Origin: Pseudomonas sp. UBA2684
GTDB lineage: Bacteria; Pseudomonadota; Gammaproteobacteria; Pseudomonadales; Pseudomonadaceae
NCBI GenBank assembly: GCA_002354655.1
Contig: DELY01000046.1
Location: 7,152-49,327, forward strand
DNA length: 42,176 bases
Direction: 5' to 3'
Shown here piece by piece: positions 16,459-24,912 of the stretch. The notes under the pieces were generated by a model, which saw only the letters and a list, made by a program, of their open reading frames with translations, searched no databases and was not told the origin of the DNA. The stretch's first letter is position 1. The number at the start of each line of letters is the position of its first letter. A program made the translations under genes and the position numbers.

Positions 16459-17286
16459 ATGACCACGACCTCCAACGCCCCAGCTCCCTTCAATCGCCTG
16501 CTGCTCACCGGTGCCGCAGGCGGTCTGGGCAAGGTCCTGCGGGAAAGCCTGCGGCCCTATGCCAATGTCCTGCGCGTCTCCGATATTGCCGCCATGAGCC
16601 CCGCCACGGGCGCCCATGAAGAAGTCCAGGTCTGCGACCTCGCCGACAAAGCCGCCGTGCACCAGCTGGTCGAAGGCGTGGATGCGATCCTGCACTTCGG
16701 TGGCGTATCGGTGGAGCGGCCCTTCGAGGAAATCCTCGGCGCCAACATCTGCGGGGTGTTCCATATTTATGAAGCCGCGCGCCGGCATGGCGTGAAGCGG
16801 GTGATCTTCGCCAGCTCCAACCATGTCATCGGTTTCTATAAGCAAGATGAAACCATCGACGCCAACTGCCCACGTCGCCCGGACAGCTACTACGGCTTGT
16901 CCAAGTCCTACGGCGAAGACATGGCCAGTTTCTACTTCGACCGCTACGGCATCGAGACCGTGAGCATCCGCATCGGCTCCTCCTTCCCCGAGCCGCACAA
17001 CCGCCGAATGATGAGCACCTGGCTGAGCTACCGCGACCTGACACAGCTGCTCGAGCGCGCGCTGTACACGCCGAACGTCGGCCACACCGTGGTCTACGGC
17101 ATGTCCGATAACCAGAACGTCTGGTGGGACAACCACCTGGCCACGCACCTCGGTTATCAACCCCAGGACAACTCCGAAGTGTTCCGCGCGCAGATCGACG
17201 CGCAACCGCTGCCGGCCGCCGATGACCCGGCGATGGTCTACCAGGGTGGCGCCTTCGTCGCCGCCGGCCCGTTCGGCGACGCCTGA
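16459..17286 (+). CDS. udh: Uronate dehydrogenase (NAD-dependent)
   Basis: Oxidises D-glucuronate and D-galacturonate to the corresponding aldaro-lactones; entry step of the oxidative hexuronate route. The 275 aa are full length for Pseudomonas Udh. It is an extended short-chain dehydrogenase: NAD-binding TGAAGGLG (17-24), catalytic Y145-x-x-x-K149 (DSYYGLSK), and FASSNHVIGFY around the catalytic serine. The C-terminal QNVWWDNHLATHLGY region is characteristic of Udh. The promoter at 16363 drives it, and the lactonase gene follows 34 nt later. Confidence 0.95.
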   Translation: MTTTSNAPAPFNRLLLTGAAGGLGKVLRESLRPYANVLRVSDIAAMSPATGAHEEVQVCDLADKAAVHQLVEGVDAILHFGGVSVERPFEEILGANICGVFHIYEAARRHGVKRVIFASSNHVIGFYKQDETIDANCPRRPDSYYGLSKSYGEDMASFYFDRYGIETVSIRIGSSFPEPHNRRMMSTWLSYRDLTQLLERALYTPNVGHTVVYGMSDNQNVWWDNHLATHLGYQPQDNSEVFRAQIDAQPLPAADDPAMVYQGGAFVAAGPFGDA

Positions 17287-17320
17287 ACACCGCTCAGCCC
17301 AATCAGAGAACCGAGCTGCC

Positions 17321-18211
17321 ATGCACGCTGAATTGATTCTCGACGCCCGCAATGCCACCGGCGAAAGCCCGGTGTGGAGCGCGGCCGAACAGGCGCTGTA
17401 CTGGGTCGATATCCCGGCCAAGCGCCTGCACCGCTGGAGCGCCGCCAACGGCCAGACGCAGAGTTGGGCCGCGCCGCAGATGCTCGCCTGCATCGCCCGT
17501 TGCCGTGACGGCGGCTGGATCGCCGGCATGCAGAGCGGCCTGTTCCACCTGCAGACCCAGGCCGATGGTCAGCTCAGCAGCCGCTTGCTGGCCGGCGTAG
17601 AACACGCCCGCCCCGATATGCGTTTCAATGACGGCCGCTGCGACCGCCAGGGCCGCTTCTGGGCCGGCAGCATGCTGCTCGACATGAGCGCGGCAGCGCC
17701 AGTCGGTGCCCTGTACCGCTACGGCGCCGACCAAGCCGAGCCGCTCAGCGCGCAACTCAATGACTTTATCGTGCCCAACGGCCTGGCGTTCAGCCCGGAC
17801 GGCCGCACGCTGTACCTGTCCGACTCGCACCCGTCCGTGCAGGCGATCTGGGCGTTCGACTACGACATCGACAGCGGCACGCCGCATAACCGCCGGCTGT
17901 TCGTCGATATGCAGGCCCATCCCGGCCGCCCGGATGGCGCAGCAGTGGATGCCGACGGCTGCTACTGGATCTGCGGCAACGATGCCGGGCTGATCCATCG
18001 CTTCACCCCGCAGGGTCGCCTCGACCGCTCCCTCGCCGTACCGGTGAAGAAGCCCGCCATGTGTGCCTTCGGCGGTCGCAACCTGGACACCCTTTATGTC
18101 ACCTCGATCCGCCCGGATGGCGTCGACCTCGCCGACCAGCCATTGGCCGGCGGCGTGTTTGCCCTCAACCCCGGCGTCACGGGCCTGGAGGAACCTTATT
18201 TCAACGGCTGA
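17321..18211 (+). CDS. SMP-30/gluconolactonase family lactonase (aldarolactone/uronolactone hydrolase)
   Basis: Probably opens the lactone made by Udh to give the aldarate. The 296-aa six-bladed beta-propeller has the SMP-30 metal ligands Glu15 (TGESPVW), Asn153 (VPNGLAFSPDG) and Asp205 (GRPDGAAVD), and the substrate-contact segment RFNDGRCD (Asn103) followed by GRFWAGS. The ATG at 17321 gives the normal family N-terminus; the frame is open for 33 more codons inside udh. It follows udh by 34 nt in the same operon. The exact lactone is inferred from context. Confidence 0.92.
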   Translation: MHAELILDARNATGESPVWSAAEQALYWVDIPAKRLHRWSAANGQTQSWAAPQMLACIARCRDGGWIAGMQSGLFHLQTQADGQLSSRLLAGVEHARPDMRFNDGRCDRQGRFWAGSMLLDMSAAAPVGALYRYGADQAEPLSAQLNDFIVPNGLAFSPDGRTLYLSDSHPSVQAIWAFDYDIDSGTPHNRRLFVDMQAHPGRPDGAAVDADGCYWICGNDAGLIHRFTPQGRLDRSLAVPVKKPAMCAFGGRNLDTLYVTSIRPDGVDLADQPLAGGVFALNPGVTGLEEPYFNG

Positions 18212-18287
18212 GACGCGCTTGCTTCGTCGTCGCCTTAGCTCTCGCAACGCTGCACTCCCAACAACAACAAAAGACTGGAGCTTCACC

Positions 18288-19262
18288 ATGAACTTCAAAC
18301 GCAAGTTGCTCATCGCCGCCCTGCCCTTCGCCTTCTGCCTCTCGGGCCTGGCCCAGGCGGCCGTTACCCTGAAGATCGCCGAAATCCACCCGGCCGGTTA
18401 CCCAACCGTGGTGGCCATGGAAAACCTCGGTAAGAAACTCGATGCCGCGACCAACGGCGAAATCAGCTACCGCATGTACGCCGGCGGCGTGCTCGGCTCG
18501 GAGAAGGAAGTGGTCGAACAGACCCAGATCGGCGCTGTGCAACTGACCCGCGTCAGCCTCGGCACGGTCGGCCCGGTAGTGCCAGACGTCAACGTGTTCA
18601 ATATGCCATTCATCTTCCGCGACCATGCGCACATGCGTGCGGTGATCGACGGCGACGTCGGCCAGGAAATTCTCGACAAGATCACCGAATCGGAATTCAA
18701 CATGGTCGGCCTGGCGTGGATGGATGGCGGCACCCGCAACATCTACACCAAGAAGCCGGTCCGCACCCTCGAAGACCTCAAGGGCATGAAAATCCGCGTG
18801 ATGGGCAACCCGCTGTTCATCGACACCCTCAACGCCATGGGCGCCAACGGCATCGCCATGGACACCGGCGAAATCTTCAGCGCCCTGCAAACCGGGGTGA
18901 TCGATGGCGCGGAGAACAACCCGCCGACCATGCTCGAGCATAACCACTACCGCAACGCCAACTACTACAGCCTCACCGGTCACCTGATCCTGCCCGAGCC
19001 GCTGATGATGTCGAAAACCACCTGGGAAAAACTGACCCCGGAGCAGCAAGCCCTGGTGAAGAAGTTCGCCCGTGAAGCGCAGATGGAAGAACGCGTGCTG
19101 TGGGATGCGAAGAGCGCCAGCAGCGAAGCCAAGCTCAAGGAAGCCGGCGTCGAGTTCATCGAAGTCGACAAGAAGCCCTTCTACGATGCCACCGCCCCGG
19201 TACGCGAGAAATACGGCGCGCCTTATGCCGAGCTGATCAAACGTATCGAAGCCGTGCAGTAA
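18288..19262 (+). CDS. TRAP transporter substrate-binding protein (DctP family)
   Basis: Periplasmic receptor, 324 aa. Signal peptide about 1-24 (SGLAQA before AVTLKIAEIH). DctP hallmarks: the GGVLGSEKEVVEQTQIGAVQ segment, the conserved arginine in MKIRVMGNP that binds the ligand carboxylate, and EIFSALQTGVIDGAENNP. GGAG precedes the ATG at 18288; the longer frame overlaps the lactonase gene and is not credible. TRAP receptors for galacturonate and glucuronate are known in proteobacteria, and the operon with udh supports a hexuronate or aldarate ligand here. A perfect hairpin follows the stop. Confidence 0.94.
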   Translation: MNFKRKLLIAALPFAFCLSGLAQAAVTLKIAEIHPAGYPTVVAMENLGKKLDAATNGEISYRMYAGGVLGSEKEVVEQTQIGAVQLTRVSLGTVGPVVPDVNVFNMPFIFRDHAHMRAVIDGDVGQEILDKITESEFNMVGLAWMDGGTRNIYTKKPVRTLEDLKGMKIRVMGNPLFIDTLNAMGANGIAMDTGEIFSALQTGVIDGAENNPPTMLEHNHYRNANYYSLTGHLILPEPLMMSKTTWEKLTPEQQALVKKFAREAQMEERVLWDAKSASSEAKLKEAGVEFIEVDKKPFYDATAPVREKYGAPYAELIKRIEAVQ

Positions 19263-19283
19263 TCCGCTCTCTCTGAATAACGT

Positions 19284-19310
19284 CGTGGCAACGGCTTAAC
19301 CGTTGCCACG
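19284..19310 (+). other. Perfect 11-bp hairpin between dctP and dctQ genes
   Basis: CGTGGCAACGG and CCGTTGCCACG pair over a CTTAA loop. It begins 21 nt past the receptor stop and has no T tract. It is probably an mRNA stabiliser or partial attenuator that raises receptor over permease expression. Confidence 0.65.
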
Positions 19311-19326
19311 TGCGTGGTGAAGCCTC

Positions 19327-19854
19327 ATGAAAAACACGCTGTTACGCATCAACGACGTGATCTACCTGGCCTGTATCTGGCTCGCTGGCCTCGCGGTCGT
19401 GACCATGGCGCTGATCATTCCCTGGGGCATCTTCGCCCGTTACATACTGGGCAGCGGGGCCGGCTGGCCGGAACCGGTGGCCATTCTGCTGATGGTGGTG
19501 TTCACCTTTATCGGTGCCGCCGCCAGCTACCGGGCCGGTGCACACATGGCGGTGACCACGCTGACCGACCGCATGCCAGATAACTGGCAGCCCATCATTA
19601 CCCTGTTCGTGCAGGTACTCATGGCGGTGATCTGCCTGTTTATGACGATCTGGGGCACCAAGCTGTGCATCGCTACCTGGAACCAATTCATGAGCACCCT
19701 GCCGACCTTGCGTGTAGGCGTCAGCTACGCACCCATCCCGATCGGCGGTGCAATAACCCTGATCTTTATTCTCGAACGCCTGTTTTTCGGCGACCAAAGC
19801 CACAGACGCGCGGTCAACTTCGAGCTGCTCGAAGACAGTAAGGAGGCCGTGTAA
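19327..19854 (+). CDS. TRAP transporter small permease (DctQ family)
   Basis: Inner-membrane subunit, 175 aa, four hydrophobic segments (about residues 14-35, 50-69, 90-110 and 135-155). The DctQ pattern is seen at IPWGIFARYILGSGAGWPEP followed by FTFIGAAASYRAGAHMAV. The ATG at 19327 lies 17 nt after the hairpin. Its stop overlaps the start of the large permease gene (TAATG), which implies translational coupling. Confidence 0.92.
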   Translation: MKNTLLRINDVIYLACIWLAGLAVVTMALIIPWGIFARYILGSGAGWPEPVAILLMVVFTFIGAAASYRAGAHMAVTTLTDRMPDNWQPIITLFVQVLMAVICLFMTIWGTKLCIATWNQFMSTLPTLRVGVSYAPIPIGGAITLIFILERLFFGDQSHRRAVNFELLEDSKEAV

Positions 19855-21134
19855 TGGATGCGCTGATTCTGCTGGGCAGCTTTCTCGTCCTGATCCTGCT
19901 GCGCGTGCCGGTAGCCTACTCGCTGGGCCTTTCCGCCCTGGCCGGGGCCTGGTACATCGATATTCCGTTCCACGCCATCATGATTCAGATCAGCGGCGGC
20001 GTGAGCAAATTCTCCCTGCTGGCCATTCCGTTCTTCGTCCTCGCCGGTGCGATCATGGCCGAAGGCGGCATGTCGCGGCGCCTGGTCAACTTCGCCAACG
20101 TGCTGGTGGGTTTCGTGCGTGGCGGGCTGTCGCTGGTCAACATCCTCGCCTCGACCTTCTTCGGCGCGATCTCCGGCTCGTCCCTGGCCGATACCGCCTC
20201 GGTCGGCTCGGTGTTGATTCCGGAAATGGAAAAAAAGGGCTACCCGCGTGAGTACTCCACCGCCGTCACCGTCAGCGGCTCGGTACAAGCGCTGCTGACC
20301 CCGCCTAGCCACAACTCGGTGCTGTATTCGCTGGCGGCTGGTGGCACGGTATCGATCGCCTCGCTGTTTATCGCCGGCATCGGTCCGGGCCTGCTGCTCA
20401 GCGCGGTGATGATGTGCATGTGTCTGTACTTTGCACGCAAGCGCAACTATCCCAAGGGTGAGGTGATTCCGCTCAAGCAGGCGCTGAAAATCTGCGTCGA
20501 TGCACTGTGGGGGCTGATGACCATGGTGATCATCCTCGGCGGCATCCTCTCGGGCGTGTTTACCGCCACCGAGTCGGCAGCCATCGCCGTGGTGTGGGCG
20601 TTCTTCGTCACCATGTTCATCTACCGCGACTACAAGTGGCGCGAGCTGCCCAAGCTGATGCACCGCACGGTGCGCACCCTGTCGATCGTGATGATCCTGA
20701 TCGCCTTCGCCGCCAGCTTCGGCTACATCATGACCCTGATGCAGATTCCGTCGAAGATTACCGCGCTGTTCCTGACCCTGTCGGACAACCGCTACGTGAT
20801 CCTGATGTGCATCAACTTCATGCTGCTGGCCCTCGGCACGCTGATGGACATGGCCCCGCTGATCCTGATCCTCACCCCAATCCTGCTGCCGGTGGTGGTG
20901 GATATTGGTGTCGACCCGGTGCATTTCGGCATGATCATGCTGGTCAACCTGGGCATCGGCCTGATCACCCCGCCGGTGGGCGCGGTGCTGTTCGTCGGTG
21001 CGGCCATCGGCAAAGTGACCATCGAGAACACCGTCAAGGCGCTGCTGCCGTTCTACGCTGCGCTGTTTATGGTGCTGATGGCGGTGACCTACATTCCGGC
21101 AATCTCGCTGTGGCTGCCGAGCGTGGTGCTGTAA
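19854..21134 (+). CDS. TRAP transporter large permease (DctM family)
   Basis: Inner-membrane transport subunit, 426 aa, about 12 membrane segments. DctM signatures: LLAIPFFVLAGAIMAEGGMS, the ISGSSLADTASVGSVLIPEM loop, LTPPSHNSVLYSLAAGG, and a C-terminal GLITPPVGAVLFVG. The ATG overlaps the dctQ-type stop. Together with 18288 and 19327 it makes a complete TRAP system. Confidence 0.96.
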   Translation: MDALILLGSFLVLILLRVPVAYSLGLSALAGAWYIDIPFHAIMIQISGGVSKFSLLAIPFFVLAGAIMAEGGMSRRLVNFANVLVGFVRGGLSLVNILASTFFGAISGSSLADTASVGSVLIPEMEKKGYPREYSTAVTVSGSVQALLTPPSHNSVLYSLAAGGTVSIASLFIAGIGPGLLLSAVMMCMCLYFARKRNYPKGEVIPLKQALKICVDALWGLMTMVIILGGILSGVFTATESAAIAVVWAFFVTMFIYRDYKWRELPKLMHRTVRTLSIVMILIAFAASFGYIMTLMQIPSKITALFLTLSDNRYVILMCINFMLLALGTLMDMAPLILILTPILLPVVVDIGVDPVHFGMIMLVNLGIGLITPPVGAVLFVGAAIGKVTIENTVKALLPFYAALFMVLMAVTYIPAISLWLPSVVL

Positions 21135-21202
21135 CGCTCAGAACGCGTCACGATCCCCTGGAGCCGCCGACCTGGCGGCTCCTTGCTTTATAAGGACATA
21201 GC

Positions 21203-22111
21203 ATGTCTGCCGCGCCCTTCCCCCGGCACATCGCCGTGCTGATTCTGGCCACCCTGGCCTGTTCGTTCGCCGGCGGGCATATCGCCGCCCGTATCGCCTT
21301 CGACCACGACACCGGCCTGCTGCTGGCGATGCTCTGCCGCTCGGGCGTGACCATGCTGGCGCTGATCGCGCTGGTGCTGTGGCGCAGCGAATCACTGCGG
21401 CTAAAACCGCAAACCTGGGGTTGGCAACTGCTGCTGGGGCTGCTGATCGCGGTGCAGAGCTTCTGCATCTACTCGGCGGTGGCGAGGATTCCGGTGGCCC
21501 TGGCGCTGCTGGTGGTCAACCTCGCGCCGATCCTTCTGGCACTGCTGACCTGGGCCCTCGGCGGGCCACGCCCAACCGCGCGGGCGGCGCTGCTGATGGG
21601 GCTGATTCTGTTCGGCCTGGTGCTGGTGCTGGACCTGCCGGCGCGGCTGTCCGGCGAGACGCAGATCGATGCCAGCTGGATCGAGGGCGTGCTGTTCGGT
21701 TTGACCGCGGCGGCCGTTTTTGCCTGCGCGCTGTGGGTGACCGAGCATCGCCTGAGCGCGATGCCGGGTACGGTGCGCAGCATGCTGACCATGCTGGTGG
21801 TGTTCGTCGCCTCGGCCCTGGCCGGTGCCGGCGGCTTGCTGCCCGGCGGCATGGGCCTGCCGTCGGCTGGCGTCGGCTGGGTCGCCCTGGCCTGCCTGGT
21901 GCTGCTTTACGGCACGGCGTTTTCTACCCTGTTTATCTTCGTCACCCGGCTGAACATCGCACGCAATGCCCCGGTGATGAACATGGAGCCAGTGGCCGGA
22001 CTGCTATTTGGCTGGCTGATTCTGGATCAGCTGCTCGGCGGCATGCAGATTATCGGCGGGCTGATCGTGGTCAGCGGCATTGTGCTGCTGACCTACCGCC
22101 GGCCGGCCTGA
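21203..22111 (+). CDS. EamA/DMT family permease
   Basis: The protein has 302 aa with ten hydrophobic segments arranged as two EamA repeats (about 8-140 and 158-298). The second repeat ends with the typical NMEPVAGLLFGWLILDQ and IIGGLIVVSGIVLLTY. AAGGA precedes the ATG at 21203. It lies 68 nt after the TRAP large permease gene and is probably the last gene of the udh operon. It could be an exporter of pathway intermediates or an unrelated metabolite exporter; the sequence does not tell. It is convergent with gntR (21 nt between stops). Confidence 0.9.
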   Translation: MSAAPFPRHIAVLILATLACSFAGGHIAARIAFDHDTGLLLAMLCRSGVTMLALIALVLWRSESLRLKPQTWGWQLLLGLLIAVQSFCIYSAVARIPVALALLVVNLAPILLALLTWALGGPRPTARAALLMGLILFGLVLVLDLPARLSGETQIDASWIEGVLFGLTAAAVFACALWVTEHRLSAMPGTVRSMLTMLVVFVASALAGAGGLLPGGMGLPSAGVGWVALACLVLLYGTAFSTLFIFVTRLNIARNAPVMNMEPVAGLLFGWLILDQLLGGMQIIGGLIVVSGIVLLTYRRPA

Positions 22112-22132
22112 AGCATGCCTAGCCGGCGCGGG

Positions 22133-22888
22133 TCAGGCCTGCTGAGCTTGCGCTTCGGCGGCTTCGTGGGCCTGACGCAGACGCTCGCGGCTGTTGGTCA
22201 GGTGCAGGCGCATGGCGGCGCGCGCCGCATCGGAATCCTGGCGGGCGATGGCTTCGAAAATCTGCTCATGCTCGCGGCTCAGGCGCGCCTGGTAATGCGC
22301 CTGATCGTCGTGGGCGATGCGTGCGGAATTCAGCCGGGTACGCGGAATGATGCTGGTGCCCAGGTGACTCATGATGTCGGTGAAGTAGCGGTTGCCGGTG
22401 GCCTCGGCAATCAGCAGGTGGAACTGGAAATCCGAGGCCACCGCATCGCCGGAATGCGCCGCGTCGTAGCCCAAGGCGTCCAGAGCTTCACGCATGGCCG
22501 TCAGTTGCTCGGTGCTGCGCCGCTGCGCCGCCAAGCCAGCCGACTCAACCTCCAGGCTGATGCGCAGTTCAAGAATCGCCAATACATCGCGCAAGGTGAC
22601 GATGGTCGCCGGGTCGATGCGAAAACCGCTGGGGCTCGGCGTATCCAGCACGAAGGTGCCGATGCCATGGCGCGTCTCCACCAAGCCGGAAGCCTGCAAG
22701 CGCGACAAGGCTTCGCGCACCACGGTGCGACTGACGCCCTGCTCTTCCATGATCGCCGACTCGGTCGGCAACTTGTCGCCCCGTTTGATCACCCCATCAC
22801 GAATACGCTGGGAAAGCTCGGTCACCAGCTCCTGGGCAAGGCTGCGGTGCTTCCTACGGGCGCGCGGCGGGGTGTTCTGGTTATCCAT
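22133..22888 (-). CDS. FadR-type GntR family transcriptional regulator (FCD domain)
   Basis: The protein has 251 aa. The N-terminal winged helix-turn-helix (about 14-82) has the GntR signature PTESAIMEEQGVSRTVVREA followed by LSRLQASGLVETRHGIGTFV. The C-terminal FCD domain (about 100-235) has the metal-site pattern: FQFHLLIAEATGN, then LSREHEQIFEAI and MRLHLTNSRERL. FadR/FCD regulators of this type bind short-chain sugar acids. The gene sits at the end of the uronate/aldarate island. Its own promoter carries a variant of the palindrome found before kdgD, the GudX-like gene and udh, so it is the best candidate for the island repressor. Confidence 0.94.
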   Translation of the reverse strand: MDNQNTPPRARRKHRSLAQELVTELSQRIRDGVIKRGDKLPTESAIMEEQGVSRTVVREALSRLQASGLVETRHGIGTFVLDTPSPSGFRIDPATIVTLRDVLAILELRISLEVESAGLAAQRRSTEQLTAMREALDALGYDAAHSGDAVASDFQFHLLIAEATGNRYFTDIMSHLGTSIIPRTRLNSARIAHDDQAHYQARLSREHEQIFEAIARQDSDAARAAMRLHLTNSRERLRQAHEAAEAQAQQA

Positions 22889-22923
22889 ATCGGCGGTCTT
22901 TCTCGGCTAACGGCTAAGCCGCC

Positions 22924-22953
22924 ATCATAGCCCAGGCGGTTGTACGATGACAC
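22924..22953 (-). promoter_or_regulatory. Candidate promoter of gntR
   Basis: On the minus strand: -35 GTGTCA, 18-bp spacer, -10 TATGAT. The operator at 22939-22951 covers the spacer and part of the -35, which would allow autorepression. Confidence 0.5.
22939..22951. promoter_or_regulatory. Putative GntR operator, site 5 (autoregulatory)
   Basis: GTTGTACGATGAC keeps the GTTGTACGA core and has two changes in the right half-site. ATGACA and CCATAAC continue to 22963, the same second block as after sites 2 and 4. It lies between the divergent gntR and aldose epimerase genes. Confidence 0.55.
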
Positions 22954-23002
22954 ATCCCATAACGCATAAGCGATTTGCACCGAAGACTCTGGAGCCCTGC
23001 AC

Positions 23003-23875
23003 ATGACCCCAACCCTGCTGACCCTGGAAGATTCGTTGACCCGTCTGACACTGGCGCCGGAGCTGGGCGGTAGCATTGCCAACTGGACGGTACGCGCCAG
23101 CGGCCAGCCGTTGCTGCGCCCTAGCGATGCGCACGCGCTCAACGCCGCCACCGCCCGCCGGCTGGCGTGCTACCCGTTGGTGCCATGGTCCAACCGGATT
23201 GCCCAAGGCGGCTTCGCCGTGCCGCATGGCTGGCTCGCGCTGCCGGCCAATACCGCAAGCGATCCCTTGCCGATCCATGGCAGCGCCTGGCAGCAGCCCT
23301 GGCAGGTGATCGAACACAGCGCCACGGACATCCGCCTGCAGTTGGACAGCCAACTGCCCTTCGCTTACCGCGCCCAACAGCACATCCACCTCAGCGCAGG
23401 AAAGCTGCGCATCGGCCTGCACGTCACGCACTTGGCGCCGCATGCCGCCTGGCACGGGCTGGGGCTGCATCCGTACTTCCCACGTACCGCGCAGACCCAA
23501 CTGTGCGCCGCCGCGCAACAGGTCTGGCAATCCGATGCCGCGCGCCTGTCCACTCACCTGAGCGAACTGCCGGAAGCCTGGAACTTCCAGCAGCCACGGC
23601 CGCTGCCTGAGGACCAGATTGATAACGCCTTCAGCGGCTGGGACGGCCGGTGCCGGATCATTCAAGCCGATGCCGGCTACCAACTCGATTGCCAGGCTGG
23701 TGGCAGCGCTTACTACCTGGTCTATTGCCCAAGCGGGCAGGACTTCTTCTGCTTCGAGCCGGTCAGTCATCCGGTCAATGCACACCACCTGCCCGGCCGC
23801 CCAGGCCTGCGTCTGTTGCACCCGGGGCAATCCATCGACATGCACTTCAGCCTGCATTACCAGCCGCTGCGTTAA
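23003..23875 (+). CDS. Aldose 1-epimerase family protein (galactose mutarotase-like)
   Basis: The protein has 290 aa with the galactose mutarotase fold. Seen: LVPWSNRIAQGGF (substrate Asn/Arg), LPIHGSAWQ (His), GLGLHPYFPR (catalytic His) and FFCFEPVSHPVNAHH (catalytic Glu). It probably equilibrates anomers of a sugar or uronate. Udh acts on the beta-pyranose form, so a mutarotase beside a uronate operon is plausible; that link is an inference. It is divergent from gntR and shares its control region. Confidence 0.9.
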   Translation: MTPTLLTLEDSLTRLTLAPELGGSIANWTVRASGQPLLRPSDAHALNAATARRLACYPLVPWSNRIAQGGFAVPHGWLALPANTASDPLPIHGSAWQQPWQVIEHSATDIRLQLDSQLPFAYRAQQHIHLSAGKLRIGLHVTHLAPHAAWHGLGLHPYFPRTAQTQLCAAAQQVWQSDAARLSTHLSELPEAWNFQQPRPLPEDQIDNAFSGWDGRCRIIQADAGYQLDCQAGGSAYYLVYCPSGQDFFCFEPVSHPVNAHHLPGRPGLRLLHPGQSIDMHFSLHYQPLR

Positions 23876-24474
23876 TACCTGGGGTGAATACGCCGTGTAG
23901 CACAGCCGCTTTATTTAGGCGCTGTACCCGCTATATGGTGAAACGTGAGGTCGGCTAGACAATGCCTGGAGCGCGGTAATGCGTAGGGTGAGTTCGGCGC
24001 ATGACCGCGGACTCTCGGCCGCTGCATCGCCCGTTACGCCGTAACCCACCAGAGGGGCTAGGCCGATTAGCGCTTGGTGGGTTACGTGGCGCTCTATTGC
24101 GCAGTCGCTTTGCCAGCCCGCCTCAGCGCCACTAACCCACCCTACAGAATCTGCGTACGCACAGTTAACAGGAACATAGCCTTTATTTATCCGTAATCAC
24201 TACGCTATGTGCAGCGGCACGCTAAACACGCGGTTAATCGGCGCTAGACTTTTATCGAGGGTTCGCCATAATCGGTGCGCGTTGTTATCCGCAACGTCGT
24301 TTAAAAGCCGTTACGCATACAATAAGTAACTGTTTTTAATCGGGGGATTATCTTCAAGCATGATGCTTCGCCAGCCAATCCCCACACTATAAAGCGGCTC
24401 AGGCTGCATATTAATCGGTAACCGTAGCAGTAAGGCCGGGCGCCTTACGTTGTCGCCGACGCATTTTTAAGACC
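23876..24474. other. Intergenic spacer with a GTAGGG element
   Basis: This 599-nt stretch contains a 163-bp GTAGGG-type element (23983-24145), then AT-richer sequence that probably carries the promoter of the small gene at 24475. I see no convincing gene or RNA gene in it. Confidence 0.55.
23983..24145. repeat. GTAGGG-family element, 163 bp with terminal inverted repeats
   Basis: The left end GTAGGGTGAGTT and the right end AACCCACCCTAC are inverted repeats with one mismatch. Internal GTAACCCACCA and TGGTGGGTTAC form a second palindrome. There is no coding capacity. A related element is at 39742-39886. Confidence 0.65.
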
Positions 24475-24699
24475 ATGGGTAATCACGTGACGAAAGACGA
24501 ACTGCGCGCCGAACTCGAGCGCCAGGCGCAGCGTTACAAGGATGTATACGGCGGGGAAGTCATCACCTACGCCGCTCAACCGGATCCCGAGCGCAAGCCG
24601 TGGCGCAAGAAGGCCAGCCTTCTCGACCAAGCGTTTGAGAAAGAAATCGAAAAGATTGAAAAAGACCTGCAAAGCAAAACCGATGGAACCACCGACTAA
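24475..24699 (+). CDS. Conserved-looking small hypothetical protein
   Basis: The protein has 74 aa. It is highly charged and predicted mostly helical: VTKDELRAELERQAQRYKDV, a short YAAQPDPERKPW linker, then a lysine/glutamate-rich C-terminal helix (LLDQAFEKEIEKIEKDLQSK). I think related proteins occur in other pseudomonads but cannot name a family. The start may be the ATG at 24475 or the GTG at 24487; neither has a strong ribosome binding site. Its amino-acid use and third-position GC look like a real gene, unlike nearby frames. It stands alone between two repeat-bearing spacers. Confidence 0.68.
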   Translation: MGNHVTKDELRAELERQAQRYKDVYGGEVITYAAQPDPERKPWRKKASLLDQAFEKEIEKIEKDLQSKTDGTTD

Positions 24700-24874
24700 C
24701 GCCTCAAGGCCGCACTCTCCTCTGTAGGAATAGCGCGGTCACTGTATTAATCCTGGCGCGTTAATACGTCGGAAGTTTCTTCGCGCGTCTGCTTAGATCT
24801 GGGCAATTGCCACGCACGACACGCTCACTGGCCTGGCTAACTAAATAGCAAGGCCAGTGCAGAGTGAAGTAGCG

Positions 24875-24887
24875 GGCCGTTGAAAAA
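24875..24887. repeat. Fragment of the GGCCGTTGAAAAA element
   Basis: Thirteen bases identical, and in the same orientation, to the left end of the 156-bp element at 26437. The two copies flank the HerA-like gene. Confidence 0.5.
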
Positions 24888-24912
24888 CGCTACGGCGTTA
24901 ACCACGGCGCTA

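Noticed and set aside
19725-20924. 399-codon minus-strand frame opposite the TRAP large permease
   Set aside because: His/Gln/Asp-rich antisense shadow; the permease on the plus strand is unambiguous.
24885-24903. Terminator just after the HerA-like gene
   Set aside because: Only a 5-bp stem; the T run belongs to the GGCCGTTGAAAAA repeat fragment.
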